From F23-B02 sp045599385 (lineage in GTDB: Bacteria; Bacillota; Clostridia; Oscillospirales; Oscillospiraceae), in the NCBI GenBank assembly GCA_045599385.1, contig JAZRVW010000013.1, positions 1-30,287 on the forward strand: 30,287 nucleotides of DNA, in the 5' to 3' direction. A program made the position numbers and the translations under genes. Positions within the stretch are counted from its first letter, which is position 1. The number at the start of each line of letters is the position of its first letter. Under the pieces are notes generated by a model. The model did no database searches and was not told where the DNA came from. It worked only from the letters and a program-made list of their open reading frames with translations. Shown here in pieces: positions 16,969 to 24,223 of the stretch.

Positions 16969-18132
16969 ATGGAATACAGCGGCACCAGACTTGAAACCAG
17001 AGAAACGAAAGCTACAACATCACGCAAGAGCTTTGATTTGCCGTTTTTTGTGCTGGTGCTGTTGCTGCTGACTGTCGGCGTAATAATGGTGCTTTCCTCA
17101 AGCTATGCCAGAGCATATTACGACCCCGGTGAGCTTACAGGCGGAAATCCCGCATACTATTTTGTACGTCAGCTTGTATTTGCAGTGCTCGGTGTTGCGG
17201 CAATGATATTTGCCTCAAAGCTGCCCATGGGCTTTTACCGAAAGTACTCAATACATATTCTCGGGCTTGCTGTAATACTTCTTCTGCTTGTGCCGATAAT
17301 CGGTGTCAGGGCAAACGGTGCAAGACGGTGGATTGGCATAGGCGGTCTGACATTGCAGCCGTCGGAGATTGCAAAGCTCGGTATTATTCTGGCGTTTTCA
17401 GCTATTATATGTAAAAACAGAGGCAAGATGAAAACATTCCGTTACGGCATCTTGCCCTTTGTTGCAATATTGCTTGTAATTGTCGGTCTGCTCGTTCTTG
17501 AACCGCACTTTTCGGCATCAATTATCATCGTTGCCGTCGGCGGAGTAATGATTTTTCTCGGCGGCGCAAGGCTTGTTTGGTTCATTGCCGCAGCAGTAGC
17601 GGCAGGCGGGGGCATAGCGGTACTTTTGACAAAGTTTCCGTATGCCTCAACAAGAATTACAACGTGGCTTGACCCGTTTTCTTCAACCTCAGATGAGGGT
17701 TATCAAATCGTTCAGTCCCTCTATTCAATAGGCTCGGGTGGACTTACAGGCCTCGGCTTCGGACAGAGCAGACAGAAGTTTTTGTATCTTCCCGAGGAGC
17801 ACAATGACTTTATTTTTTCTGTTGTCTGCGAGGAACTCGGTTTTATAGGTGCGGTCCTTATTCTTACTCTGTTTTCACTTCTGATAATACGTGGCTACTG
17901 GATTGCCGTTAATTCAAAGAGCCGCTATTCCTGCCTTGTTTGTGCGGGAATCACAACACTTCTTGCGATTCAGACAATACTCAACGTGGCAGTTGTCACA
18001 AATCTTATACCGTGTACCGGAATATCTCTGCCGTTTTTCAGCTATGGAGGAACGGCATTGCTGATACAAATGATAGAAATGGGAATCATTCTCAGCGCAT
18101 CGCGCGAAATTCCCGCGGTTAAGGCGGGGTAA
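16969..18132 (+). CDS. ftsW: FtsW/RodA/SpoVE-family peptidoglycan polymerase
   Basis: SEDS-family glycosyltransferase that polymerises lipid II, normally paired with a class B PBP at the septum. The 387-residue protein has a polar N-terminus of about 22 residues followed by roughly ten transmembrane segments. Family signatures include RRWIGIGGLTLQPSEIAKLG, QSLYSIGSGGLTGLGFGQS, FLYLPEEHNDFIFSVVCEELG and the C-terminal SLPFFSYGGTALL. The GGGAGG ribosome binding site lies upstream. SpoVE, a sporulation paralogue, cannot be separated from FtsW by sequence alone; location next to mraY and murG supports a division role. murG follows after 15 bases. Confidence 0.94.
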   Translation: MEYSGTRLETRETKATTSRKSFDLPFFVLVLLLLTVGVIMVLSSSYARAYYDPGELTGGNPAYYFVRQLVFAVLGVAAMIFASKLPMGFYRKYSIHILGLAVILLLLVPIIGVRANGARRWIGIGGLTLQPSEIAKLGIILAFSAIICKNRGKMKTFRYGILPFVAILLVIVGLLVLEPHFSASIIIVAVGGVMIFLGGARLVWFIAAAVAAGGGIAVLLTKFPYASTRITTWLDPFSSTSDEGYQIVQSLYSIGSGGLTGLGFGQSRQKFLYLPEEHNDFIFSVVCEELGFIGAVLILTLFSLLIIRGYWIAVNSKSRYSCLVCAGITTLLAIQTILNVAVVTNLIPCTGISLPFFSYGGTALLIQMIEMGIILSASREIPAVKAG

Positions 18133-18147
18133 TGTGGAGGAAAGAAA

Positions 18148-19266
18148 ATGAGATTTATGTTTGCCTGCGGAGGTACCGCAGGACATATCAATCCTGCAAT
18201 TGCTGTGGCGGGCTACTTCAGGCGGTTAATGCCCGACTGCGAAATTCTGTTTATCGGTGCCGAAGGCCACATGGAAACTGACCTCGTACCACGCAGCGGA
18301 TATAATATCAAAACTCTTAGGGTTTCAAACATAAGCCGCAGCAGGAGCCTTAGTGGATTTATACACAACATAAAATCTGTTTTCAATGTTATCAGAGCCA
18401 GAATAAAGGCAAAGAAGCTTATTAAGGAATTTGAGCCCGACGTTGTAATAGGAACGGGCGGCTATGTTTGTTATCCCGTGCTTAAATCTGCGGCAAAGAT
18501 GGGCATACCAACTGCCGTACACGAAAGCAATGCGTTCCCCGGACTCACAACAAGAATGCTTGCAGACATCGTTGACAAAATCATGCTCGGCTTTGAAGAA
18601 AGCAAGGAGCATTATAAGCACCCGGAAAGATGCGTTGTAACGGGAACTCCCGTTCGCAGCGAATTCGGCGAATATACAAAGTCGTCGGCGAAGGCGGAAC
18701 TCGGAATAAGTGACAAAATGCCGCTGGTGGTTTCCGTATGGGGCTCGCTGGGAGCAGCCAATATGAATGCCGCAATGTGCGAATTTATTAAGCTTGCGGG
18801 CAAAAATCCGGGCTTTAAGCTTATTCACTCTGCCGGCAGCGAGGGCTATAAATCAATGATTACGGCCCTTGAGGAAACCGTACCCGATTATGAGGCAAAC
18901 GGCATGGACGTCAGAGAGTACATCTATGATATGCCGAGAGTCATGGCGGCAGCGGATATTGTTCTTTGCCGCGCAGGTGCATCTACTATTTCTGAGCTTA
19001 CATATATGCACAAGCCTACGGTCTTTGTGCCTTCACCTTATGTAACCAATGACCATCAGTTCAAAAATGCAAGCGTTGTGGCAAACGCAGGCGGAGCAAA
19101 GCTTTTCAAAGAAAAAGAGCTGAAGGCAGAAGAGCTGTATAATGAAGTTAAACGTATCCTTGCATCTCCGAAGGAACTGCAGGAAATGGCAGACGCAATG
19201 GAGAAACTTGCAATGAAGGACGCAACAAAAGTGATAGCCGAGCAGATACTCGGTCTGTGCAAATAA
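18148..19266 (+). CDS. murG: Lipid II synthase MurG (GlcNAc transferase)
   Basis: Peripheral membrane GT-B glycosyltransferase that adds GlcNAc from UDP-GlcNAc to lipid I. The 372-residue length is typical. The N-terminal glycine-rich loop reads ACGGTAGHINPAIAVA, followed by GTGGYVCYPV, HESNAFPGLTTRM, and the C-terminal donor-binding RAGASTISEL and PSPYVTNDHQFKNA. One loop normally GGSQGA reads WGSLGA here, a mild variation. A strong GGAGGAAAG ribosome binding site precedes the ATG. It is followed by a 63-base gap with a hairpin before murA. Confidence 0.95.
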   Translation: MRFMFACGGTAGHINPAIAVAGYFRRLMPDCEILFIGAEGHMETDLVPRSGYNIKTLRVSNISRSRSLSGFIHNIKSVFNVIRARIKAKKLIKEFEPDVVIGTGGYVCYPVLKSAAKMGIPTAVHESNAFPGLTTRMLADIVDKIMLGFEESKEHYKHPERCVVTGTPVRSEFGEYTKSSAKAELGISDKMPLVVSVWGSLGAANMNAAMCEFIKLAGKNPGFKLIHSAGSEGYKSMITALEETVPDYEANGMDVREYIYDMPRVMAAADIVLCRAGASTISELTYMHKPTVFVPSPYVTNDHQFKNASVVANAGGAKLFKEKELKAEELYNEVKRILASPKELQEMADAMEKLAMKDATKVIAEQILGLCK

Positions 19267-19274
19267 CATAAAAC

Positions 19275-19324
19275 AACCTCGCAGCATAGAATGACGTGAA
19301 TTTCAAGTTTTTATCTGCGAGGTT
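19275..19324 (+). promoter_or_regulatory. Hairpin covering the murA ribosome binding site
   Basis: AACCTCGCAG (19275-19284) pairs perfectly with CTGCGAGGTT (19315-19324). The right arm contains GAGG (19319-19322), the murA ribosome binding site, and the ATG follows at 19330. The 30-base loop holds a near-palindrome at 19294-19308 (one mismatch). The stem ends in ATTTTA, so it could also act as a weak terminator. Roles are inferred. Confidence 0.6.
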
Positions 19325-19329
19325 ATTTT

Positions 19330-20583
19330 ATGGCAATATGGCATATAAGCGGCGGTAATCGCCTTGAAGGCACCTGCTTTGTGCAGGGCTCAAAGAATGC
19401 CGTGCTGCCCATGCTGGCGGCATCGGTAATTGCCGGCACGGAAACGGAGCTTCTGAACGTGCCCGCTCTGAGCGATGTTGAGGTGTCATTGCGCATTTTG
19501 CGCAGTCTGGGCTGCGTTGCAGAGCAGAAGGACAATGACGTGTACATAAATTCGGCAATGCTCTCCCAAAGCTGTATTCCCAATGAAATGATGAGCTGTA
19601 TGCGCTCGTCGGTGCTTTTTATGGGAGCACTTTTGGCACGATGCGGCGAGGTGCGTTTGTCTGCACCCGGAGGCTGTATGCTCGGCAAGCGGCCTGTTGA
19701 TATTCATCTTGATGTAATGCGCAGACTAGGAGCAGAAGTAATTCAGCTTGACGGGGAAATAATCTGCCGTGCCGAAAAGCTTGTCGGCACACGTATAGAG
19801 CTGCCCTGCAGAAGTGTGGGAGCTACGGAAAATGCAATGCTTGCGGCATGTGGAGCAGAGGGTGAAACGGAAATACTCGGTGCTGCCATGGAGCCTGAAA
19901 TCGTTGATTTGCAGGAGTATCTGCGCAAGCTCGGCGCATATATGGCGGGTGCGGGTACTGACAGAATTGTAATTCGCGGCTTCTCTCCCGAAAAGCACGT
20001 TGGACACAGAGTTATTCCGGACAGAATTGTTGCATCTACATTATTGTGCGCAGCTGCTGCCGCAGGAGGAGAAATAGAACTGGTCGGAGTAAATCCCTGC
20101 CATTTTTCTCAAATACGGCACTTCCTAAATGAAGCCGGCTGTGATATAATATCAGGGCAAAGAAATGTAAGGCTACGCTCAAACGGAGAGCTTGAGAGTG
20201 TTGAGCATATTATTACTGCTCCGCACCCCGGTTTTCCGACAGATGCTCAGCCGCTTGTTATGGCATCACTGCTGAAAGCCAAGGGCGAAACACTGATTAC
20301 GGAGAATATTTTTGAAAGCCGCTTTGCTCATGTGCGAGAGCTTAAACGTTTCGGTGCGGATATTGAGCTTCAGGGCAGAACGGCTACAGTCAGGGGAGTA
20401 AGCAGCCTGAAGGGAGCAGATGTTACTGCCGCAGACTTACGCGGAGGCGCTGCGCTTCTTGTTGCCGCACTCGCCTCAGAAGGTAAAAGTACAGTTCATG
20501 ACCGTGGCTATATATGCCGCGGATATGAGAATTTTGATTACAAATTGCGCTCCTTGGGCGCGGATATAATTATGGAGATTTGA
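19330..20583 (+). CDS. murA: UDP-N-acetylglucosamine 1-carboxyvinyltransferase MurA
   Basis: First committed enzyme of peptidoglycan synthesis, transferring enolpyruvate from PEP to UDP-GlcNAc. The 417-residue length fits. The PEP/substrate loop GSKNAVLPMLAAS is near residues 18-30 and the catalytic, fosfomycin-reactive cysteine is Cys116 in APGGCMLGKRPVDIHL. The C-terminal ADLRGGAALLVAALASEGKS is also typical. Presence of Cys rather than Asp suggests fosfomycin sensitivity of this enzyme by family knowledge. Its ribosome binding site lies in a long-range hairpin. Location between murG and ftsQ is seen in several Clostridia; many of them have a second murA elsewhere, which cannot be seen here. 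Confidence 0.95.
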   Translation: MAIWHISGGNRLEGTCFVQGSKNAVLPMLAASVIAGTETELLNVPALSDVEVSLRILRSLGCVAEQKDNDVYINSAMLSQSCIPNEMMSCMRSSVLFMGALLARCGEVRLSAPGGCMLGKRPVDIHLDVMRRLGAEVIQLDGEIICRAEKLVGTRIELPCRSVGATENAMLAACGAEGETEILGAAMEPEIVDLQEYLRKLGAYMAGAGTDRIVIRGFSPEKHVGHRVIPDRIVASTLLCAAAAAGGEIELVGVNPCHFSQIRHFLNEAGCDIISGQRNVRLRSNGELESVEHIITAPHPGFPTDAQPLVMASLLKAKGETLITENIFESRFAHVRELKRFGADIELQGRTATVRGVSSLKGADVTAADLRGGAALLVAALASEGKSTVHDRGYICRGYENFDYKLRSLGADIIMEI

Positions 20584-20587
20584 CTCT

Positions 20588-21361
20588 ATGCCGAATACAA
20601 ATGATTATTACACAAAGCCGAAAAACGAGAATGACAGACCGAAAATACATATTTCATTTAGAAGGCCGCTGACCTTTTTCCTCATCATTGCCTCTGTAAT
20701 ACTCATAATGAGTGTGTTCTTCAAGATAGGCAAAATTGAAGTGACCGGTAATTCACTTTACACAGATGAGGAAATCATTGACGCTTCCGGCATTCAGATA
20801 GGTGATAATCTGTTTTTTACCAACCGAATCGGAGCCGGAAGCAGAGTCGTTGTAAAGCTGCCCTATGTTGATGCGGTTACAATTACACGCGGTTTGCCTA
20901 ACAGAATAACAATCATCGTTCAGGAGAGCGATGCCATCGGTTATGTTGATGTAAACGGTGAACTCTGGAGCTTAAGCGGAACGGGAAAGTTCCTCGGAAC
21001 AGTCGAAAAATCCGACGCTGAATATATGGCAGAGATTACGGGAATAACTGTTACTGAAGCGGCAGTAGGCGATACCGTTAAGCCTTCGCAGGAAGAGAGC
21101 GAGAAATGCGCATATCTGCTTGAAATCCTTGACCAGATTCAGTCCAGAGGCATGGCCGCCAAGATATCCGCCATTGATGTATCCGATGTGGAAAATGCGG
21201 TTATTGAATATGACAATCGCTTCACAGTCAAGCTTGGTGAGAAGAACAATACCGAATATAAGTTCGGAAAGCTTGTTGCTGCAATAGAGAAGCTTGGTGC
21301 CAATGACTCCGGAACTTTGGATTTATCCGAAGGAAATAAGGTACTTTATAATCCGAATTAA
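20588..21361 (+). CDS. ftsQ: Cell division protein FtsQ/DivIB
   Basis: Bitopic membrane protein of 257 residues that scaffolds the FtsL-FtsB-FtsQ complex at the septum. A polar N-terminus of about 25 residues precedes a single transmembrane segment (TFFLIIASVILIMSVFF), then an extracytoplasmic POTRA domain beginning IGKIEVTGNSLYTDEEIIDASGI and a beta-rich domain with LPNRITIIVQES. These match FtsQ/DivIB. The start is four bases after the murA stop, with GGAG at 20574-20577 inside the murA end as ribosome binding site. There is no long C-terminal tail. A 142-base gap with the ftsZ promoter follows. Confidence 0.92.
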   Translation: MPNTNDYYTKPKNENDRPKIHISFRRPLTFFLIIASVILIMSVFFKIGKIEVTGNSLYTDEEIIDASGIQIGDNLFFTNRIGAGSRVVVKLPYVDAVTITRGLPNRITIIVQESDAIGYVDVNGELWSLSGTGKFLGTVEKSDAEYMAEITGITVTEAAVGDTVKPSQEESEKCAYLLEILDQIQSRGMAAKISAIDVSDVENAVIEYDNRFTVKLGEKNNTEYKFGKLVAAIEKLGANDSGTLDLSEGNKVLYNPN

Positions 21362-21404
21362 CATTAAATTCAAAAGATTGTTTACATAATTATGCAAAAA
21401 TCTA

Positions 21405-21433
21405 TTGACCTAAGTAAAAAAACGTTATAGAAT
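21405..21433 (+). promoter_or_regulatory. Sigma-A-like promoter for ftsZ
   Basis: TTGACC (21405-21410) and TAGAAT (21428-21433) are 17 bp apart in an A/T-rich gap, each matching five of six consensus bases. The start codon is about 70 bp downstream, giving a leader of roughly 60 bases. Confidence 0.75.
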
Positions 21434-21438
21434 ATAAC
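21424..21438 (+). promoter_or_regulatory. Palindrome overlapping the ftsZ -10 box
   Basis: GTTATA and TATAAC are perfect inverted halves separated by GAA, and cover the whole -10 box of the proposed ftsZ promoter. The placement suits a repressor site, but A/T-rich palindromes can occur by chance. Confidence 0.4.
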
Positions 21439-21503
21439 ATAATCGCAAATTATTGCTGCGGTTTTCCCCGTAACGTATAAATAATATATTTGGAGGAACA
21501 ATT

Positions 21504-22649
21504 ATGGATTTCATCGCTGACGCAGGCAACGATAATGTTGTTACTATAAAGGTCGTTGGTATCGGCGGAGCCGGTAACAACGTTGTCAACAGAATGGTCA
21601 AGTCCGGAACTCAGGGCGTAGAATTTATCGCTGTAAATACTGACAAGCAGGCACTTGCTGTTTCCAATGCAAATCAGAAGATTCAGATTGGTGAGAAGCT
21701 TACTCACGGTCAGGGCGCAGGCTCAAACCCCGACATCGGCAAGAAGAGCGCAGAAGAGAACCGTACCAATATTGCCAAGGCTGTTGAAGATGCGGATATG
21801 GTATTTATTACTGCAGGTATGGGCGGCGGCACCGGCACCGGCGCAGCTCCCACTGTAGCTGACATTGCCCGCGAAGCCGGCATACTCACAGTCGGCGTAG
21901 TGACCAAGCCCTTCAAGTTCGAGGGTAAGCGCCGTATGGATCAGGCAAATGAAGGCATTAAGGAGCTTCTCGGCAAGGTTGACTCCCTGCTTATTATTCC
22001 CAATGACCGTCTGAAGTACGCTACCGACCAGAAGGTAACTCTTGCAAACGCATTTGAAATTGCTGACGATGTTCTTCGCCAGGCAGTAACCAGCATTTCC
22101 GACCTTATCAAGAACACCGGCTTCATCAACCTCGACTTTGCTGACGTAACCTGCATCATGAAGAACGCAGGCTTCGCACACATGGGCGTAGGCCGTGCAG
22201 CAGGCAAGGGCAAGGCAGAGGACGCAGCACGTATGGCAGTTGCAAGTCCTCTCATGGAAACCTCTATTAACGGCGCACACGGCGTTCTTATCAACATCAC
22301 AGGCTCCGAGGATATGGGCCTTGAAGATGTTGAAGCTGCAGCAAATCTCGTTCAGGAAGCAGCACATCCCGATGCAAATATCATCTTCGGCGCAACCTTT
22401 GACGACAGCATGCAGGATGAAATCCGCGTAACCGTCATTGCCACCGGTTTTGAGGAAGCTCCCACTGCAAAGCAGCCTGCAGCTCCTGCCGCAAAGGCAG
22501 TCAAGCCTGCAGAACCCGCACGTGAAAAGGCTGCGGCCGGCCTTTATACTGCAGCGGTAGAAAAAGCAGTTGAGAAAAAAGAAGAGCCCGCAGCTCCTGC
22601 TGAGGAAGATCCGTTTGACAGCATCTTCAAAATCTTCAACGCAAAATAA
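21504..22649 (+). CDS. ftsZ: Cell division GTPase FtsZ
   Basis: Tubulin-like GTPase that forms the Z-ring. The 381-residue protein has the nucleotide loops VVGIGGAGNNVVNRM near residues 16-30 and the tubulin signature GGGTGTG at 107-113, plus FEGKRRMDQANEGI and NLDFADVTCIM. After about residue 315 an Ala/Pro/Lys/Glu-rich linker leads to an atypical end, EEDPFDSIFKIFNAK, in place of the usual D-I-P-x-F-L-R-type tail. A GGAGGA ribosome binding site is at 21492-21497. ftsZ has its own promoter and ends just before an inverted-repeat-bounded segment whose internal hairpin probably terminates the transcript. No ftsA lies next to it. Confidence 0.97.
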   Translation: MDFIADAGNDNVVTIKVVGIGGAGNNVVNRMVKSGTQGVEFIAVNTDKQALAVSNANQKIQIGEKLTHGQGAGSNPDIGKKSAEENRTNIAKAVEDADMVFITAGMGGGTGTGAAPTVADIAREAGILTVGVVTKPFKFEGKRRMDQANEGIKELLGKVDSLLIIPNDRLKYATDQKVTLANAFEIADDVLRQAVTSISDLIKNTGFINLDFADVTCIMKNAGFAHMGVGRAAGKGKAEDAARMAVASPLMETSINGAHGVLINITGSEDMGLEDVEAAANLVQEAAHPDANIIFGATFDDSMQDEIRVTVIATGFEEAPTAKQPAAPAAKAVKPAEPAREKAAAGLYTAAVEKAVEKKEEPAAPAEEDPFDSIFKIFNAK

Positions 22650-22663
22650 TTCGAATTATAATT

Positions 22664-22974
22664 AAAACGCTCTCCCAAGGGCGCTCTCACATAGGGAGGA
22701 ATAGGTTTTGACCGGATCTTTTCCGCCCATACTTCACAAAAAAACTCGGCATGCGTCAGCATTGCCGAGTTTTTGTTATTTTGTCTGAGCGAAAAATCTC
22801 TCGCTCAAAACTGCTTCGCACCCTGAGAGATTGATGTTTTTTCGTAAGACAAGGCGAAAAGCGTAGGAATACTGGTTATGTATTCCGAGCATTTTTAACG
22901 ATGTATTACGGGAAAACAGCTTCTTTCAGGACTATTAATCCCTAAGTGAGAGCGCCCAAAGGAGAGCGTTTTTT
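22664..22974. mobile_element. MITE-like segment bounded by long imperfect inverted repeats
   Basis: The left end 22664-22690 and right end 22946-22974 are inverted copies: GGGCGCTCTCAC matches GTGAGAGCGCCC over 12 bp and CGCTCTCC matches GGAGAGCG over 8 bp with A/T flanks, separated by three mismatches. The roughly 310-bp interior has no credible gene but several hairpins, including a terminator (22740-22774), TGAGCGA/TCGCTCA at 22786 and 22801, and GGAATAC/GTATTCC at 22866 and 22880. A TA dinucleotide lies at each edge, a possible target duplication. The segment fills the gap between convergent ftsZ and csoR and abuts the csoR stop codon. Only one copy is in the window, so mobility is inferred. 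This is the one intergenic stretch longer than 300 bases. Confidence 0.55.
22740..22778 (+). terminator. Intrinsic terminator downstream of ftsZ
   Basis: AAAAACTCGGCA (22740-22751) pairs perfectly with TGCCGAGTTTTT (22763-22774) across an 11-base loop that can partly pair itself. The arms supply A and T runs on both strands, so it may work in both directions and stop ftsZ as well as csoR transcripts. It lies inside the MITE-like segment. Confidence 0.8.
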
Positions 22975-23362
22975 AGTTGATGTATTTGTCGATTGCCTTG
23001 TTGAGCTCTTCTATATATTCGCTGTCACCCGTTTCCACAGCATCGGTAATACAATGCTCAAGATGATCCTTGAGTATTACACGTGCTGTGCTGCCGAGAG
23101 CTGAACGTACAGCTGCAAGCTGAATGAGTACATCTGTGCAGTCACGTCCGTCCTCTACCATGCGCTTTACAGACTCAAGATGGCCGATTGCGCGTGAAAG
23201 TCTGTTGACAACAGCCTTTGTGTTTTCATGATTGTGGGGGTGATTGTGGTGGAAATGCTCGTGCTCCTCGTGTTCGGCAATATCGTCAATGGGCTTTTCG
23301 TCATGACAGTGCAGAATGCCGTCACCGTGATCATGATAATAACCGTCATCAGGTCTGTGCAT
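22973..23362 (-). CDS. CsoR/RcnR-family metal-sensing repressor with His-rich N-terminus
   Basis: All-helical DNA-binding repressor of 129 residues in the CsoR/RcnR/FrmR family. The C-terminal core has the metal ligand spacing of copper-sensing CsoR: Cys75, then His100 and Cys104 (25 and 4 residues apart). The first 45 residues are extended and carry 13 histidines plus Cys19, including HCH and HEHFHHNHPHNH, suggesting extra metal binding. A GGAGG ribosome binding site precedes the ATG on the - strand. The gene is alone, convergent with ftsZ and divergent from sigK, with no copper exporter or chaperone nearby. CsoR-type copper sensing is the best guess; nickel/cobalt or formaldehyde sensing cannot be excluded. 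Confidence 0.88.
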   Translation of the reverse strand: MHRPDDGYYHDHGDGILHCHDEKPIDDIAEHEEHEHFHHNHPHNHENTKAVVNRLSRAIGHLESVKRMVEDGRDCTDVLIQLAAVRSALGSTARVILKDHLEHCITDAVETGDSEYIEELNKAIDKYIN

Positions 23363-23391
23363 AGTTTACCTCCGGAAGAATTTCTGAGAAC

Positions 23392-23420
23392 ATAATATAA
23401 CGTGTATTGAATTTTGGCAA
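23392..23420 (-). promoter_or_regulatory. Sigma-A-like promoter for the CsoR-family gene
   Basis: Read on the - strand, TTGCCA (23420-23415) and TATTAT (23397-23392) are 17 bp apart, about 30 bp before the csoR-like start codon. A short TTCTGAGAA palindrome (23382-23390) lies just downstream of the -10 box and might be an operator. Confidence 0.65.
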
Positions 23421-23524
23421 GGAAAAAGCGGTTTAAAGCACCGTTTTTTGCTGTCGATAAACTGTATTGTGTGCTGAGAATATGGACTTGCGGAATATGA
23501 ATACCATTAACGGAGGTGATTTCT

Positions 23525-24220
23525 GTGTTTGAATCAATCTTTATGCTGTTAGGCGGACTGCTTTTAATGCTCAGACTGTCGCCAAACGGGTCTTTTCCCG
23601 CTCCGCTTTCAGCTGATGAAGAAAAGAAATATGTTGATTTATGGCTGACCGGAGACATAGAGGCAAGAAACGTTCTTGTTGAGCATAATCTTCGTCTTGT
23701 GGCACATATTGTCAAGAAATACTACACTCAGCTTGAGGACATGGACGACTTGATTTCAATTGGAACAATAGGCTTGATAAAAGGAATAAACACTTATAAG
23801 CCCGACAAGGGTGTGCGCCTTGCTACATACGCCAGCAGGTGCTGTGAAAATGAAATATTGATGTACTTCAGAAGTATGAAGAAAACCGCAGGCGATGTAA
23901 GTCTTTCCGATGCCCTTGACACCGATGCCGAGGGAAACAGTCTTTCACTCCTTGATATAATTTCTCTTGATGAGGATATGTCTGAAAAAATAGGAAATAT
24001 GGAGATTTGCGAAAAGCTGAGTAAGCTTGTGAGAACGGAGCTTACGGAAAGAGAATGCAAAATCGTGTCACTCAGATTCGGACTTGAAAACGGAGTTCCG
24101 AAAACCCAGCGGGAAACTGCGGATATTTGCGGAATAAGCAGGTCGTATGTCAGCAGACTTGAAAAAAGAGCCCTTGAAAAGCTGAAGCTTGCACTGGGTG
24201 AAGAAGCATCACCGTTTTAA
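23525..24220 (+). CDS. sigK: Sporulation mother-cell sigma factor, SigK type
   Basis: Sigma-70 family factor of 231 residues, closest in my reading to sigma-K, which drives late mother-cell gene expression. Region 2 reads NVLVEHNLRLVAHIVKKYY and DDLISIGTIGLIKGINTYKPDKG, then LATYASRCCENEILMYFR; region 4 has TERECKIVSLRFGL and the helix-turn-helix ISRSYVSRLEKRALEKL. A short hydrophobic N-terminus (FMLLGGLLLMLRL) resembles the pro-sequence removed by SpoIVFB. The GTG at 23525 lies eight bases after GGAGG (23512-23516); the in-frame GTG at 23516 is inside that site. Sigma-E is less likely because its longer N-terminal region is absent. The gene is uninterrupted: no skin element. Confidence 0.9.
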   Translation: MFESIFMLLGGLLLMLRLSPNGSFPAPLSADEEKKYVDLWLTGDIEARNVLVEHNLRLVAHIVKKYYTQLEDMDDLISIGTIGLIKGINTYKPDKGVRLATYASRCCENEILMYFRSMKKTAGDVSLSDALDTDAEGNSLSLLDIISLDEDMSEKIGNMEICEKLSKLVRTELTERECKIVSLRFGLENGVPKTQRETADICGISRSYVSRLEKRALEKLKLALGEEASPF

Positions 24221-24223
24221 TAT

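Noticed and set aside
21723..22367. 214-codon open frame opposite ftsZ (- strand)
   Set aside because: Cysteine-rich, unlike any known family, and fully antisense to conserved ftsZ; a codon-bias shadow.
23478..23507. Sigma-E-like promoter (GAATATG and AATACCAT, 15-bp spacing) before sigK
   Set aside because: The boxes resemble the consensus, but transcription would start inside the ribosome binding site at 23512-23516, leaving almost no leader; too weak to annotate without start-site data.
23525..24220. Interruption of sigK by a skin-type prophage
   Set aside because: The reading frame is continuous through regions 2 to 4 with normal length.
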